Shown here: piece after piece, positions 10,771-21,214 of the stretch | How positions within the stretch are numbered: the first letter of the stretch is position 1 | How the letters are laid out: each line of letters begins with the position of its first letter | Assembly: GCA_963575745.1 (NCBI GenBank) | Contig: CAUYUJ010019873.1 | Coordinates: 5,001-69,000, forward strand | DNA length: 64,000 nt | Source: Prorocentrum cordatum | Taxonomy: Eukaryota > Sar > Dinophyceae > Prorocentrales > Prorocentraceae | Direction: 5' to 3' | Position numbers and translations under genes: made by a program | The notes under the pieces: model-generated | The model's input: only the letters and a program-made list of their open reading frames with translations | What the model was told of the DNA's origin: nothing | Databases searched by the model: none

Positions 10771-13119
10771 TCCGGGAGGAGATCAAGGACACAGGCGGCC
10801 TCCCCATGGAGTCTTGCAAGACCCGTTCGCTCCTGGTGGTCATGATGTTAATGCTCCGCGAGCCGCGCGTGTTCTTGTGGCCGTTCCTGCACGCCGAACA
10901 GGCTGGGGACGTGATTGAAGCCATCCTGGGTTTCTGTGTCCCGTGGCAGGAAGCGCATCGAGGGTTCCGGCAGGACTCTGCGAGCACCTGGGGCCTCACG
11001 CTGGAGGACCTGGCCGATCTCCACGGGCGCATCGAGGCAATCCTGCCGCACATCTCCAAGCTCGTAGCGGTGGCACACCACCACCCCGACGCACAGGCAG
11101 CTGGCTGCCCGCAGACCTGGAATGAGTTGGACAGGCATGACTTCCAGCTGAAGGCCCCGATGCTCGTCCTCGAGATCGTCCCAGCCGCCTCACTGACCCC
11201 CCTGGGTACGCACCGCTGCTCCGTGTGCGCGCTTCACATCGCGCTCGCGGGCTCAGACGCCTCCCTGGGTGACGACGACCGGGGTGCTGGGCTCGCCTAC
11301 ATCGGCGGCGGATTCGCGCTTTCCAACACCGATCTGAACGCCCCCATGCCGTCTGCCCCCGCCCCAGGTATCAAGCAGGACCCCCCGCGCATCCTCGACG
11401 ACAGGCGGTTGGCTGAGCAGAAGCATGGCTGGTTCAAGTGCGACAGATGCGGCAAGGATCAGCTACGCTCCACAGACGGTACATGGTTCTCGGACGATAC
11501 TCGCCTGATGGTAGCGCAGAACCGGCCCCAGGCCTACCTCGACGGTACAAACGTGGGATGGCACTGCGAGATCTGCTGGATCCGACACCTGGAGGACAAG
11601 GGCATCTCAGCACCAACCGGTGCAACAGTCGCGGATAAGGTCAAGGAGTACGAACAATGGAGGACCGGTGGCGCAAGTGCCCTCCCCTCCCTGGGTCATC
11701 TTCCACTTGGCTTTGGATGCAGCCCCCAATCGGACACGAGGACACTGGCGGATCTCATCATGACGCCGGCGGGCATGCACAACCCAAAGCGCGCCAACAC
11801 CACTATTCCCATCCTACGGGTCAGGGATGAGCGATTCGGCCTCAAAGCTGCGGAGAACAAGGTCTACTCTGCTCGGTGCGACACATGCCCCCCAGGGGCG
11901 CCGCTCCTAGTCTGGAAAACCGGAGCACCTCCCCTGGGATGCTTCATATGGAAGCCAAAGGAAGGAGTGGGTGTGCCCGAGCAAGCAGGGCTGCCTCCCA
12001 TTGAGCGGCGAGCCATAGCCTGGTGGGAGCGCGACTGGAATGCCACGTGGTGCTGCCGGCGGTGCCTGGTCCCCATCTGGAACATCGGGCCCGCGACTCT
12101 GGACCGCATCATTGGGAGAGACTACAGGGCACTGTGCCCAGCCGAGGCCCCTGTCCTGCCAACGCTCAATAGCCAGATCGCAGCGGAGGCCCCAGTGGAC
12201 ATTCTCCACACCCTTCCCTGGATGGGCGCTGACGCCAAGGCCGCAGATCGCTTCACCAAGACAGGAGCGGCAAACCTCCCTGGGTCCAGCGCCTCGGGAA
12301 CAGCCGCCCCCGTGGCCGAGCAGGCCCCCAGGGCTCTCCCGCAGCTCGTGCAGCTCCTGCCCGAACTGCCAGCCCCTCAGGGGCCGCTCCTGGCCTGCAG
12401 GGAGGTCGCCAACCCCGCGCTCAGGTCAGGCGACCCCAGGAGTAGGTCTGGCAGCGGAAACGTGGTCGTTCAGCAGCTCCTCGTGACCTACCTCCGGGAC
12501 TTCCACCCTGGACTGGACTACACTTGGCGGCAGTTCTGCCACGGCCATTGCGCTGATAACATCCCAGAGCCTAAAAACGAAGAAGCCTCGTGGCCAGGCG
12601 GTCGGTTGACGAATTTTCTCAGGGCGGCGTGCGGCGACGACGTCCCGAGGGATTGCTCCCCGCGCAACCAGCCCTGGGAAGGCGAGCGGTTGGCCGCCGC
12701 GCGAGTCGTCTCCCACCTCACCAACGGCGAGAAACACAAAGAGGCCTGGGAGCGGCACGTCTCGACCCTCGCCCCGGCGAGTGGCTCCAACCCAGTCAGA
12801 CACGAGATGGGCGCGCTGACGAGCTTCCTGCTCAGCCTCAGTGCCGATGCCCTGACCTCGACAACCATCGCCTCCCTGGCGGAGTCGCACGTGCAGGCCA
12901 TGAGCGAGAACAGGCCCGGCAACGAGGCAGGGCGCCCTCCGACACAGTGGCTGGGCAAGCCCAAAGCTCCAGCAATAACCGTGGGAGACACCTCCACAGC
13001 GGTTGGTGCAGACAACTCACTGGGTTCGAAAGACGCCGAGATGTGTGCTGGAGACGCGAAGGTGCCTGGCCCAGCTGCCAAAGAGGAGGACGACGAAGAT
13101 GAAATTCTTCACGCTTCGC
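10761..13119 (+). CDS. Helicase-linked C-terminal region with cysteine-pair (zinc-ribbon-like) motifs
   Basis: This is a frame of about 785 codons, open after a stop at 10758-10760. It begins with a good protein-like stretch (REEIKDTGGLPMESCKTRS) and probably continues the helicase reading after a one-base frame break. Visible features: CDRCGK...HCEICW (CxxC pairs near 11437 and 11566), CDTCPPG near 11879, WCCRRC near 12050, a proline/alanine-rich linker (about 12290-12420), and an acidic tail EEDDEDE just before the right copy of the 21-bp repeat. Paired cysteines suggest metal binding, but no named family is recognised. Beyond 13120 the frame enters sequence with no protein character, then an ACG array, so the exon probably ends near 13110-13120 where GTATCC could be a donor. 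Confidence 0.5.
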
Positions 13120-13131
13120 GTATCCCCACCA
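13111..13131 (+). repeat. 21-bp direct repeat, right copy
   Basis: Identical to 9836-9856. From 13120 the longer word GTATCCCCACCAGCCCATC (19 nt) is also found at 18961-18979, where no coding block is evident. The GT start of that word fits an intron donor. Confidence 0.85.
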
Positions 13132-13360
13132 GCCCATCTCAAAACAGCAACTCTTGCGAAGCATGCCGACAGTCGTGTTTTTCAGGCGTGTTTCCGCCTG
13201 CCCCCGCATATCTCCCCTGTTCCTCCTTCCTCCCGCCTCTTTGTACATCCTCCTTGTGGTGGGAGCGGGAGAAGGACGAGGCGGAGGATGAGGGAGAGAA
13301 AGCGGTGGGAGGCAAGAGGGATTTAGCGGAGACGACGACCACAGCGATGATCCTAACAAC

Positions 13361-13471
13361 GACGACGCACCCGACGACGACGACGATATCGACCGCGACG
13401 ACGACGACGACCACAACCGCGACGACGACGACGACGGCGACGTCGACGACGACGACGACGAAGGCGGCGGC

Positions 13472-13527
<56 letters not shown>

Positions 13528-13528
13528 T
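13361..13528 (+). repeat. ACG trinucleotide array
   Basis: Imperfect then pure (ACG)n. Poly-Thr/Arg/Val readings across it are artefacts. Confidence 0.95.
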
Positions 13529-13552
13529 GGTGGGAGTCGTTGGGGCCCCTCG

Positions 13553-14235
13553 TGGTGTGAGTCGTTCGGCCCCATCGTCCTTGTGTGAGTCCTTCGGGCC
13601 CCTCTTCCTGGTGTGAGTCGTTCGGGCTCCTCGTGGTGTGAGTCGTTCGGGCCCCTCGTCCTGGTGTGAGCCGTTCGGGCTCCTCGTGGTTTGAGTCGTT
13701 CGGGCCTCTCGTCCTGGTGTGAGTCGTTCGGGCCCTTCTTCATGGTGTGAGTCGTTCGGGCTCTTCGTGGGGCCCTTCTTCATGGTGTGAGTCGTTCGGG
13801 CTCTTCGTCCTGGTGTGAGTCGTTCGGGCTCCTCGTGGTGTGAGTTGTTCGGGCCCCTCGTCCTGGTGTGAGTCGTTCGGGCCCATCCTCCTGGTGTGAG
13901 TCGTTCGGGCCCATCCTCCTGGTGTGAGTCGTTCGGGCTCCTCGTGGTGTGAGTCGTTCGGGGCCCTCGTCCTGGTGTGAGTCGTTCGGGCTCCTCGTGG
14001 TGTGAGTCGTTCGGGCGCCTCGTCCTGGTGTGAGTCGTTCGGGCCCCTCCTCCTGGTGTGAGTCGTTCGGGCTCTTCGTGGTGTGAGTCGTTCGGGCCCC
14101 TCGTCCTGGTGTGAGTCGTTCGGGCTCCTCGTGGTGTGCGGCGTTCGGGCACCTCGTCCTGGTGTGAGTCGTTCGGGCTCCTCGTGGTGTGCGGCGTTCG
14201 GGCACCTCGTCCTGGTGCGAGTCGTTCGGGCCCCT
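13553..14235 (+). repeat. 24/27-bp minisatellite built on GTGTGAGTCGTTCGGG
   Basis: About 25 units begin GTGTGAGTCGTTCGGG and end either CTCCTCGTG or CCCCTCGTCCTG, giving unit lengths that are nearly all multiples of three. This keeps minus-strand frames open for more than 300 codons (repeating ...NDSHHEEPERLTPG...). The unit-length rule is notable, but nothing else supports a gene. Confidence 0.9.
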
Positions 14236-14236
14236 C

Positions 14237-14281
<45 letters not shown>

Positions 14282-14404
14282 CTAGTAGTAGTAGTATTAG
14301 TAGTAGTAGTAGTAATAGTAGTATTCGTATTATTATTATTACTATTATTATTATTATGATTATTATTATTATTAGTAGTAGTAGCAGTAGTAGTAGTAGT
14401 AGTG

Positions 14405-14453
<49 letters not shown>

Positions 14454-14496
14454 CAGATGAAGTAGTATTCGTAGTAACTATAGTAGTAACAGTAGC

Positions 14497-14540
<44 letters not shown>

Positions 14541-14605
14541 CAGTAGCAGTGGTACTAGCAGTAGCAGTAGCAGTAGCAGTAGCCGTCGTAGTACAATTAG
14601 TATTG

Positions 14606-14654
<49 letters not shown>

Positions 14655-14726
14655 CAGTAGTAGCAGTAGTAACAGTAGTAGTAGTACTAGTAGTAGTAGT
14701 AGTTAGTAGTAGTTAGTAGTAGTAGT

Positions 14727-14786
<60 letters not shown>

Positions 14787-14824
14787 AAGTGCTTGTAGTA
14801 GCAGTAGTCTCTTATGCCTGGTGC

Positions 14825-14872
<48 letters not shown>

Positions 14873-14915
14873 CGTAGAAGTGCTTGTAGTAGTAGTAGTC
14901 TCTTATGCCTGGTGC

Positions 14916-14948
<33 letters not shown>

Positions 14949-15022
14949 CCCCGTAGCAGCAGTAGAAGTAGTAGTACTAGGTTTAGTAGAAGTACGAGTA
15001 GTAGTAGTAGTAGTAGTAGTAC

Positions 15023-15070
<48 letters not shown>

Positions 15071-15223
15071 AAGTAGTGGTGGTGATACTAGTAGTAGTAG
15101 TAGTCGTGCGAATAGTCGTGCTAGTACCAGTAGTGGTATTACTAGTAGTAGTAGTAGAAGTCCTAGTGCTAGTAGCAGCAGTAGCAGTAATAGTAATACT
15201 AGTGGAAGTTGTAATAGTAGTAA

Positions 15224-15271
<48 letters not shown>

Positions 15272-15341
15272 CAGGCGTCGGCGTTGTACTCGTAGTAGTA
15301 CAAGTAGTAGTAGTAGTAGTAGTAGTAGTTAGTAGTAGTAG
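14236..15341 (+). repeat. AGT trinucleotide array, left part
   Basis: Mostly (AGT)n with AGC, ATT and CGT variants, ending at the assembly gap. A 90-bp internal duplication carries TCTCTTATGCCTGGTGCAG twice (around 14807 and 14898). Poly-Ser/Val ORFs are artefacts. Confidence 0.97.
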
Positions 15342-15441
15342 NNNNNNNNNNNNNNNNNNNNNNNNNNNNNNNNNNNNNNNNNNNNNNNNNNNNNNNNNNN
15401 NNNNNNNNNNNNNNNNNNNNNNNNNNNNNNNNNNNNNNNNN
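15342..15441. other. Assembly gap (100 N)
   Basis: Exactly 100 Ns inside the AGT array; the round number suggests a placeholder of unknown true size. Confidence 1.
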
Positions 15442-15629
15442 AGTAGTAGTAGTAGTAGTAGTACGAGTAGCAGTAGTAGTAATAGCACTACCAGTAGCAG
15501 TGGCACTAGCAGTAGCAGTAGCAATAGCAGTAGCCGTCCTAGTAGAATTAATAGTGGTAGTAGTAGTAGTAGCAGAAGTAACAGTAGTGGGCGTAGAAGA
15601 AGAAGAAGAAGGGGCAGTAGTAGGAGTGA

Positions 15630-15672
<43 letters not shown>

Positions 15673-15691
15673 CGTGGTCGTAGTCGTAGTC

Positions 15692-15735
<44 letters not shown>

Positions 15736-15815
15736 CGTAGTAGTCGTAGTAGTAGTAGTAGTAGTAGTAGTATAAGTAGTAGTAGCAGCAGTAGCAGTAG
15801 CAGTAGCGGTAGAAG
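15442..15815 (+). repeat. AGT trinucleotide array, right part
   Basis: The array continues after the gap with more CGT and AGC variants, fading out near 15900. Confidence 0.97.
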
Positions 15816-15904
15816 TATGAGTAGTAGTTGTTGTTGTTGTAGTAGGAGTCGTGGTGGTAACGGTGGGAGTAGCGGTAGAAGTCGTAGTCGTTGTCGTTGT
15901 CGCA

Positions 15905-16281
15905 GTGCTTGGGGATATACTAGGGCCTTCTTGGCGATATGTGGAGACATCTTGGGGATATACTAGGGCCTTCTGGGCGATATGTTGGAGGTATCGGAGC
16001 CCTTTGCGGGCTCTCCCGGGGCGCTCTTAGGGCCCTCTTGGGGCTCTTTCGGAGGGGTCTGGGAGGTATGTTGGGGCAATCTTTCGGGCGATCGATCACA
16101 GGTGGGGCGAGCATTTTTCTCCCCCCCCGTCGGGGCCACGATCCTCGTGAGGGGTGTCGAATTTTAGCCCTCCCATGAGTCGAAAAAGACCCCTCCGACG
16201 ACCCGCGGAAGGACCTCTCCACGCCCAGGGGGAGGGGGTAGGTTGAGAACAGAGCGGGCTCTCTAAACCACTCACGCCCAA
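15905..16281 (+). mobile_element. Dispersed G-rich element with CCACGATCCTCGTGA core, copy 1
   Basis: A G-rich 5' part (GGGCCCTCTTGGGGCTC-like words) is followed by GGCCACGATCCTCGTGAGGG at about 16133-16152 and CCTCCCATGAGTCGAAAAAG. A 3' part ends CCACTCACGCCCAAATGGCTG. The same order recurs at 19140-19690 and, for the first two blocks, at 49095-49335. CACGA-TCC-TCGTG in the core is a 5-bp stem with a 3-nt loop. No coding capacity. The ATG of the next gene lies at the end of the shared sequence. Confidence 0.6.
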
Positions 16282-17170
16282 ATGGCTGGTGGGATTCCTG
16301 CCACTGAGCGAGCGGATTCAGCCGACTTTGGAAGCCCCCAAGAGGTTCCTCCCCCTGATGACGGTCCCGACACGGACACGGGTGCGGAAGATGATGGCCC
16401 TGGCGCCAAGCCGCCACAGCAAAGCCCAATGGCAGAGAGCATGGAACCCACCTCCGACGACGACCCGTTGAACGCCTGGGGTGGTGCAGCCACCACTGAG
16501 CAGAACGCCAGTGGTTCCAGGGGGCCAGGTCGAGACGAAGCCGCGCGAGACAGAGGCACAGCACAGGACCACCGCCCCAAACTACGCAATCCGCAAGCAC
16601 CAGACCGCAGGCTGGCCTACTCTGGCGCCGCGGAACGACACGTTCTCAACCAGCTGACCGACGCCCACGGAGGCCCCATGTACAATGCTTGGTTGGGCTC
16701 CGTGGACTTGGAGCGCCGCGGAGAGACGCCCGCCAAGCGCATCACCAGACACGGGTGGAGTATTCTGTGCAATTTGGACTGCGTACACAAAAGGCATCCG
16801 GATCCCTGGGTCCAAGGATCCCAAGTCAGACCCGAAGATGCACGCGGACGCGAACATCAACAAGTTCCTGGATGACTGGAAGCACTGCGGATACGATGCC
16901 TACGCGATGGACAATAAATTTAACTTCTGCATCGACTGGGCAACGGTGCGGGCCGAATACATGCGCCACACCAGGACAGACGGCACGGGCAAGGGCAACC
17001 ACCAACAGAACAGCTGGTACGACCGGGCAAGGAGCTCCTGGGACGCCTGGGACAACTGGCAGGGTGGCTGGAACTCTGAGTGGCACGACGACCAGTGGCA
17101 GTCAGGAGGCAAGCGTGGTGGCGGCAGGCCAGATGACCGTGGCGAGAAGAGGCAACGGTGGGGCGACTGA
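16282..17170 (+). CDS. Probable protein gene, Trp-rich and RG-rich C-terminus, one frame break
   Basis: The ATG at 16282 follows an in-frame stop (TAA at 16264), and the frame reads MAGGIPATERADSADFG..., then an acidic, proline-rich N-terminal third. Around 16745-16762 the protein-like reading changes frame: ...RGETPAKRITRHG in the first frame, VFCAIWTAYTKGIRIPGSKD... in the second. The second frame runs to the stop at 17168-17170. With one indel allowed the product is about 295 residues. The C-terminus is Trp-rich (SSWDAWDNWQGGW) then Gly/Arg/Lys-rich (GGKRGGGRPDDRGEKRQRWGD), a composition common in RNA-binding proteins; no domain family is recognised. The break may be an assembly error, a real frameshift or decay. 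GC-rich codon use resembles the helicase block. Confidence 0.55.
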
Positions 17171-17226
17171 GCCCCCCCCCCTTTCCCCTAGAGTTTCAGG
17201 TGCAGCGTCTGTTTTCCACACTCTGT

Positions 17227-17850
17227 GCAGCCTTCAGCTGCCTCCCTGGGTTGCGTTTCATACACTCGGGTGGCGGCCTGCCGCCGCCCTCCATGGTACG
17301 CGCACTTCCTGCCTTTGGACCCAAGTGTGTTTACCAGCAATACCGTCTGCATGGCATCACGGGGGCGTGCTGCGTGCAGGCCATAGTTGGCCCCTGGCCC
17401 TGCTGTAGTTGTTTTCACCTCTGGCCCTGTTGGACTTCGTCCCCCGGCCTCGCGGCTCCGTGACCGACGCCGATGGCGTTGCCTCGTCTCAGTCCAGAGC
17501 CGCACTCACCATGCTCCCTGGGTTCTCTAAGGTACTGCGGCCTTCAGCTGCTCTTCAGTTTCATACACACGTGGCGGCCTTCCGCCGCCCTCCCTGGTAC
17601 ACGCACTTCCTGCCTTTGGACCCAAGTGTGTTTAGTAGCAATACCGTCTGCATGACAGCGCTGGGGCGTGTTGCGTGCAGGCCATAGTTGGCCCCTGGCC
17701 CCGCTGTAGTTGTTTTCACTTCTGGCCCTTTCGGGATTCGTCCGCCGGCCTCGCGGTTCTGTAACCGACGCAAAGATGGCTTCGCCTCGTCACTGTCCAG
17801 TACCGCACTCATGCTCCCTGGGTTTCTCCATGGACAGCGGCCTTCAGCTG
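17227..17850 (+). repeat. 300-310-bp tandem repeat just downstream of the gene
   Basis: CCTTCAGCTG at 17231, 17541 and 17841 marks three unit starts (periods 310 and 300). Units share TTTCATACAC, TGCCTTTGGACCCAAGTGTG, GGCCATAGTTGGCCCCTGGC and CTCGCGG...GTAACCGACG. The third unit is truncated. Its position right after the stop codon suggests duplicated 3' untranslated sequence. No ORF across it is convincing. Confidence 0.85.
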
Positions 17851-19139
17851 CTCCTTCTGCGCTCCCCTGGGAGCGACGGTGGGCGGGTGGCTTCCCGGCA
17901 GCGGGTCTTCAACGTAGACCAGACGGTGCACTTCTGGTGCCGTTGAGGTACCCTTCCGGTGACGATGACATGGGGTGCCCACCCGAAAGACTTTGCCGCG
18001 CCCGGACGCAGGGGCCAGTTGCGCACCCACCTGCGCGCACCGGCCTCAGTGTGGCAGCGGGTGGTCATTAGATTGATCCCACATCCGTGCAGTGGTTCGC
18101 TGTTCCTTTGCTGGCCGCCAGTTACGGTTGCCGGGACTGGCATCATCCCACCGTCGCGCCCCCGCTCCACCCGGACGAGCGGTCTTCCCTGGGCTTCTTC
18201 GTGACCGCTGGCTGTTGCTTGGGCTGCAGCTGGTAAGGGGCAGCACCGCTCTTCGAGCGCCTTCGTCTACTCCACTCAGGTACGCCAGGGTACTTTGGTT
18301 AGGCGGCTCCGGTTGTGCTGGTCACGTTAGCCTGGTACACGTCCCTGTTCTAATCCGGGTGGCGTCGCTTGCGATTTGTGGCCGGTAGTGGATTGGGACT
18401 GTTGTACCTTCCGCACAGCGTTATATCATGTCACTTGATGGTCGCTCGCGTTCGCATCCATTCGCGGCTGTCTCCTGGGCCTGGCGTGCTTGGTTCGGTT
18501 TGACACCACGAACTCCACGCCTTTGGGCTGTGTGGGTGCGTACTCTGAAGCTGCGACGGTTCGCTGGCGCTGTCAGAGCCAACCTTACGTACGGGATGCC
18601 GACTGACGACTGCTCGTGTCTTTCGGTTGATGCTTGTGCATGGCAGGTCCCCTGGATCCCCTCGCACTTTATTTCCGCCGAGGTTGGGGACTTCCTCCTG
18701 TTCAGTTAGTGTCTCAGACCGCATTTGTTCCATAGCCTCTGACACGGTGGGGGTCTTGCATCGCGCCATTTTGGCAGCGTAATTACTTCTCCCTGGGTGC
18801 TGGGTCCCCAAAAGACTCCCTGGGCAGCAGCGCCCTTGCACCCGCCGCCCGGCGCCGGCCGCGGCACGCGCGCGCCCCCGGCCAATTTGTAGCGGCCGCA
18901 GCCCGGCCGTTACCCGCCGCCGCTGGCGCTTCCGCCCGCGGCTGTAAAAACACAGAAAAAGTATCCCCACCAGCCCATCCAGAACCGATGCCCATGAGAG
19001 CTGACGGGGGGAGAGAGGAATAGGCACGCAGAGTCAAACAGCGAGGGAGGACGGCCTGGACGGCGTGTTGAGGCCTCGGAAGGCCATCGAAAACAAAAAG
19101 GCGAGAAGGCCAACTTCATTGATGTTCTGTAAGTTTTTG
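17851..19139. other. Spacer without recognised gene
   Basis: GC-rich to 18950. It contains several TCCCTGGG words and, at 18961-18979, the 19-nt word shared with the helicase exon end. ORFs on both strands lack motifs. Confidence 0.4.
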
Positions 19140-19690
19140 GAGGGTGTTGGCCTCTTGGCGGCCTCATGGGGGGCTCCGTGGCCATATCGAGCAGTCTTGG
19201 AACTGTCTTGGAGCATCTTGGAGCATCTTGGGGGCCATCTTGAACCAGCTTGGGCTATCTTGAGCTATCTTGGAGGTCATCTTGGGCTCTCAGAGGCCGC
19301 TCGGGGGCCTCCTGGGTGCCTCTCGGGTGCTTTTTGGAGGCCTCTTGGGGCTTTTTGGGGCGCTTTGGGCCCCGTTTGGGAGGCTCTTGGGAGCCCTGGA
19401 GGCCCTCTTGGGGCCGCCATCTTGGAGGCGGTCGGTCAAGAGAGGGGGGTACTCGATTTGCGTCCCCCCCCTTGGGGGGCCACGATCCTCGTGATGGGTG
19501 GCCAAAAATGGCCCTCCCAATGGCCGAAAAAAAAGCCTCCGACATCTCGCGGTCCCTCCAAAAAACCTCAGGGAGGTGAGGGGGAGGGTTCCCCTCCCCG
19601 AAAGGGAAGAGGGGTTGTGGAAGAGGAGAGAGACCCTCGTTAGACCACCTGTCGCCCAAAGGGCTGTGGGCTTATCAGCCGCATTGTCCC
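19140..19690 (+). mobile_element. Dispersed G-rich element with CCACGATCCTCGTGA core, copy 2
   Basis: A G-rich array of CTTGGGGGCC/CTTGGAGCATCTTGG words (19190-19430) leads into CTTGGGGGGCCACGATCCTC at about 19470-19489, GTGATGGGTGGCC and AATGGCCGAAAAAAAAGCC, then GAGGGGGAGGGTTCCC and GTCGCCCAAAGGGCTGTGGG. Blocks align in order with 15905-16281. Confidence 0.65.
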
Positions 19691-19974
19691 CCCTACGGTA
19701 GGAATCTGCCCCGCGAAACCCGAAGGGAACAGCACACATCCCCGTCTAAGGGAGTACATCGGTCAGTGGGTTCAACGCCATGCAAGTGGGGATGGGGCTC
19801 GGTTAAACGGTGCTCAGGCCTACTTGGCCGCGTCCCCGCCTATCCCTTCTCTTCCTCCCTTCGATTACACTTTAGCTCGCTCGTTCGTTCGGTCGCTACG
19901 GCCCAAGAGCCACAGGACAGCCAGCGTCCATTCCAAGGGTGCACACACAAAACAGTTCATGGCATGGAGGCTAA
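19691..19974. other. Short spacer without recognised gene
   Basis: Apparently unique sequence between the G-rich element and the next candidate exon. Confidence 0.4.
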
Positions 19975-20274
19975 ACGTCCGTTTCTCCTCCTCGTCCTCG
20001 TCCTCGTCCTCCCGAGGACTCCTGGCGCGTGCGCAGCGACGACCCGTTCTTTGATGCGCGCTTGATCGTGGACACCGCGGCGCACTTGGTGGTCAATTCC
20101 TACAACCTGGCCCACAAGGCGGAGGCCAGGCGGGAGCAGATCGCGAAGCAAAGCCCCTTCAAGTTCAAGGTGACCGCGCACGCGGCTCACGCGGCCCGAG
20201 CCTTCAGCAAGAGGAGGGTGCAGCTCCCTCAGGACTTCTGTCTGCCGCCTGCCTGTTCGCACGCCAATGAATAA
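19975..20274 (+). CDS. Candidate terminal exon of an unidentified protein
   Basis: The frame open from 19975 becomes protein-like from about 20010 (PEDSWRVRSDDPFFDARL...) and runs through VVNSYNLAHKAEARREQ, SPFKFKVTAHAAHAARAF and a stop at 20272-20274, followed closely by AATGAATAAAC. Codon third positions are GC-rich. No family is recognised. There is no clear initiator in this frame, so an upstream exon is likely. A different frame just upstream (MEAKRPFLLLVLVLVLPRT) resembles a signal peptide but is not in phase and partly reflects a CCTCGT repeat. Confidence 0.35.
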   Translation, partial: TSVSPPRPRPRPPEDSWRVRSDDPFFDARLIVDTAAHLVVNSYNLAHKAEARREQIAKQSPFKFKVTAHAAHAARAFSKRRVQLPQDFCLPPACSHANE

Positions 20275-20285
20275 ACAAACCTCTC

Positions 20286-20391
20286 GATGACACACACACA
20301 CACACACGCACACTGTGTATGTGTGCTTGGGCGTGTGTGTTTGGGTACGTAGTGGCGTTTTCTCTCCCTTTCTCTCTCCCTTTTTCTCTCG

Positions 20392-20452
<61 letters not shown>

Positions 20453-20460
20453 CCCGTACG
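20286..20460 (+). repeat. CA, CT and TA dinucleotide tracts
   Basis: (CA)n at 20290-20310, a TCTC-rich tract at 20360-20438, then (TA)n to 20452. Confidence 0.95.
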
Positions 20461-20564
20461 GGCTTCGCCCCCTGCCGCCGGCCCCTTCGCGATCGTACCA
20501 AGATATAACAGAGTCGCGTCGGTGCGTCTCGGCGCTGCCTTGGCGCATCTGGGAACAGCATGAG

Positions 20565-20880
20565 GGAGTATGCATATGTTGATGTAGATGTTTGTGTATA
20601 TGTTCATGAACGTGCAAGTGTTGGTGTACATGTATATGTGCATGTGGATGCGTGTGTTTATGATTATTCATTTTATATGTTCATTTCTATACGCACATTA
20701 TATGTATATGTATATATACTTGCAGACATACGCACATGTCTATCTGTTTGCATATGGCTATGTTATAGGTACATGTATTTGTATATAGGTTTATGTATAT
20801 GTATAGGTGTATATGCATGTGTATCTGTACATGCACGTGTAGATGTATATGGGCACGTATGTTTATTTATATTGTAGTGG
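20565..20880 (+). repeat. Degenerate ATGTAT/GTGTAT tract
   Basis: A T/G/A-rich tract dominated by GTATATGTATGTG-like words; similar to the longer tract at 24860-25850. Confidence 0.8.
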
Positions 20881-21214
20881 CCTTCGGCCAGTGCCGCCGA
20901 TCCGGGCCGCTCGGTGTTATTCTCCAGACGCAGACATTATGGGCTCACACTCAAACGCACAAACTTCTCGGGTTACCTTCGAAAGGGCGTAGGAATGCAG
21001 TTGGGTCAATAGAGCCATCTCGCAACAGTGGTTCTGTCAACGGCGGGATGCTTGCAGTGACCGTGGGGACGGGAAATAATAATGACATGAAAATTCCATA
21101 CAGGATGCCGATCACTTTGAAAACTCACGATACGTCGTGCACTGAGTCGTGTTACGAAACATGTGGCCTGGACGATGTGGTGCGAGCGGTGGAGGCGAGC
21201 CTATCGGCGCAAGG

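Noticed and set aside
14703-15966. 350-415-codon Ser/Val/Leu/Thr frames across the AGT array and the gap
   Set aside because: They translate a trinucleotide repeat and run through Ns.
18757-18780. CGCCATTTTGGCAGCG sharing ten bases with the spliced-leader core
   Set aside because: The match stops before GCTCAAG and is a short palindrome, which arises easily by chance.
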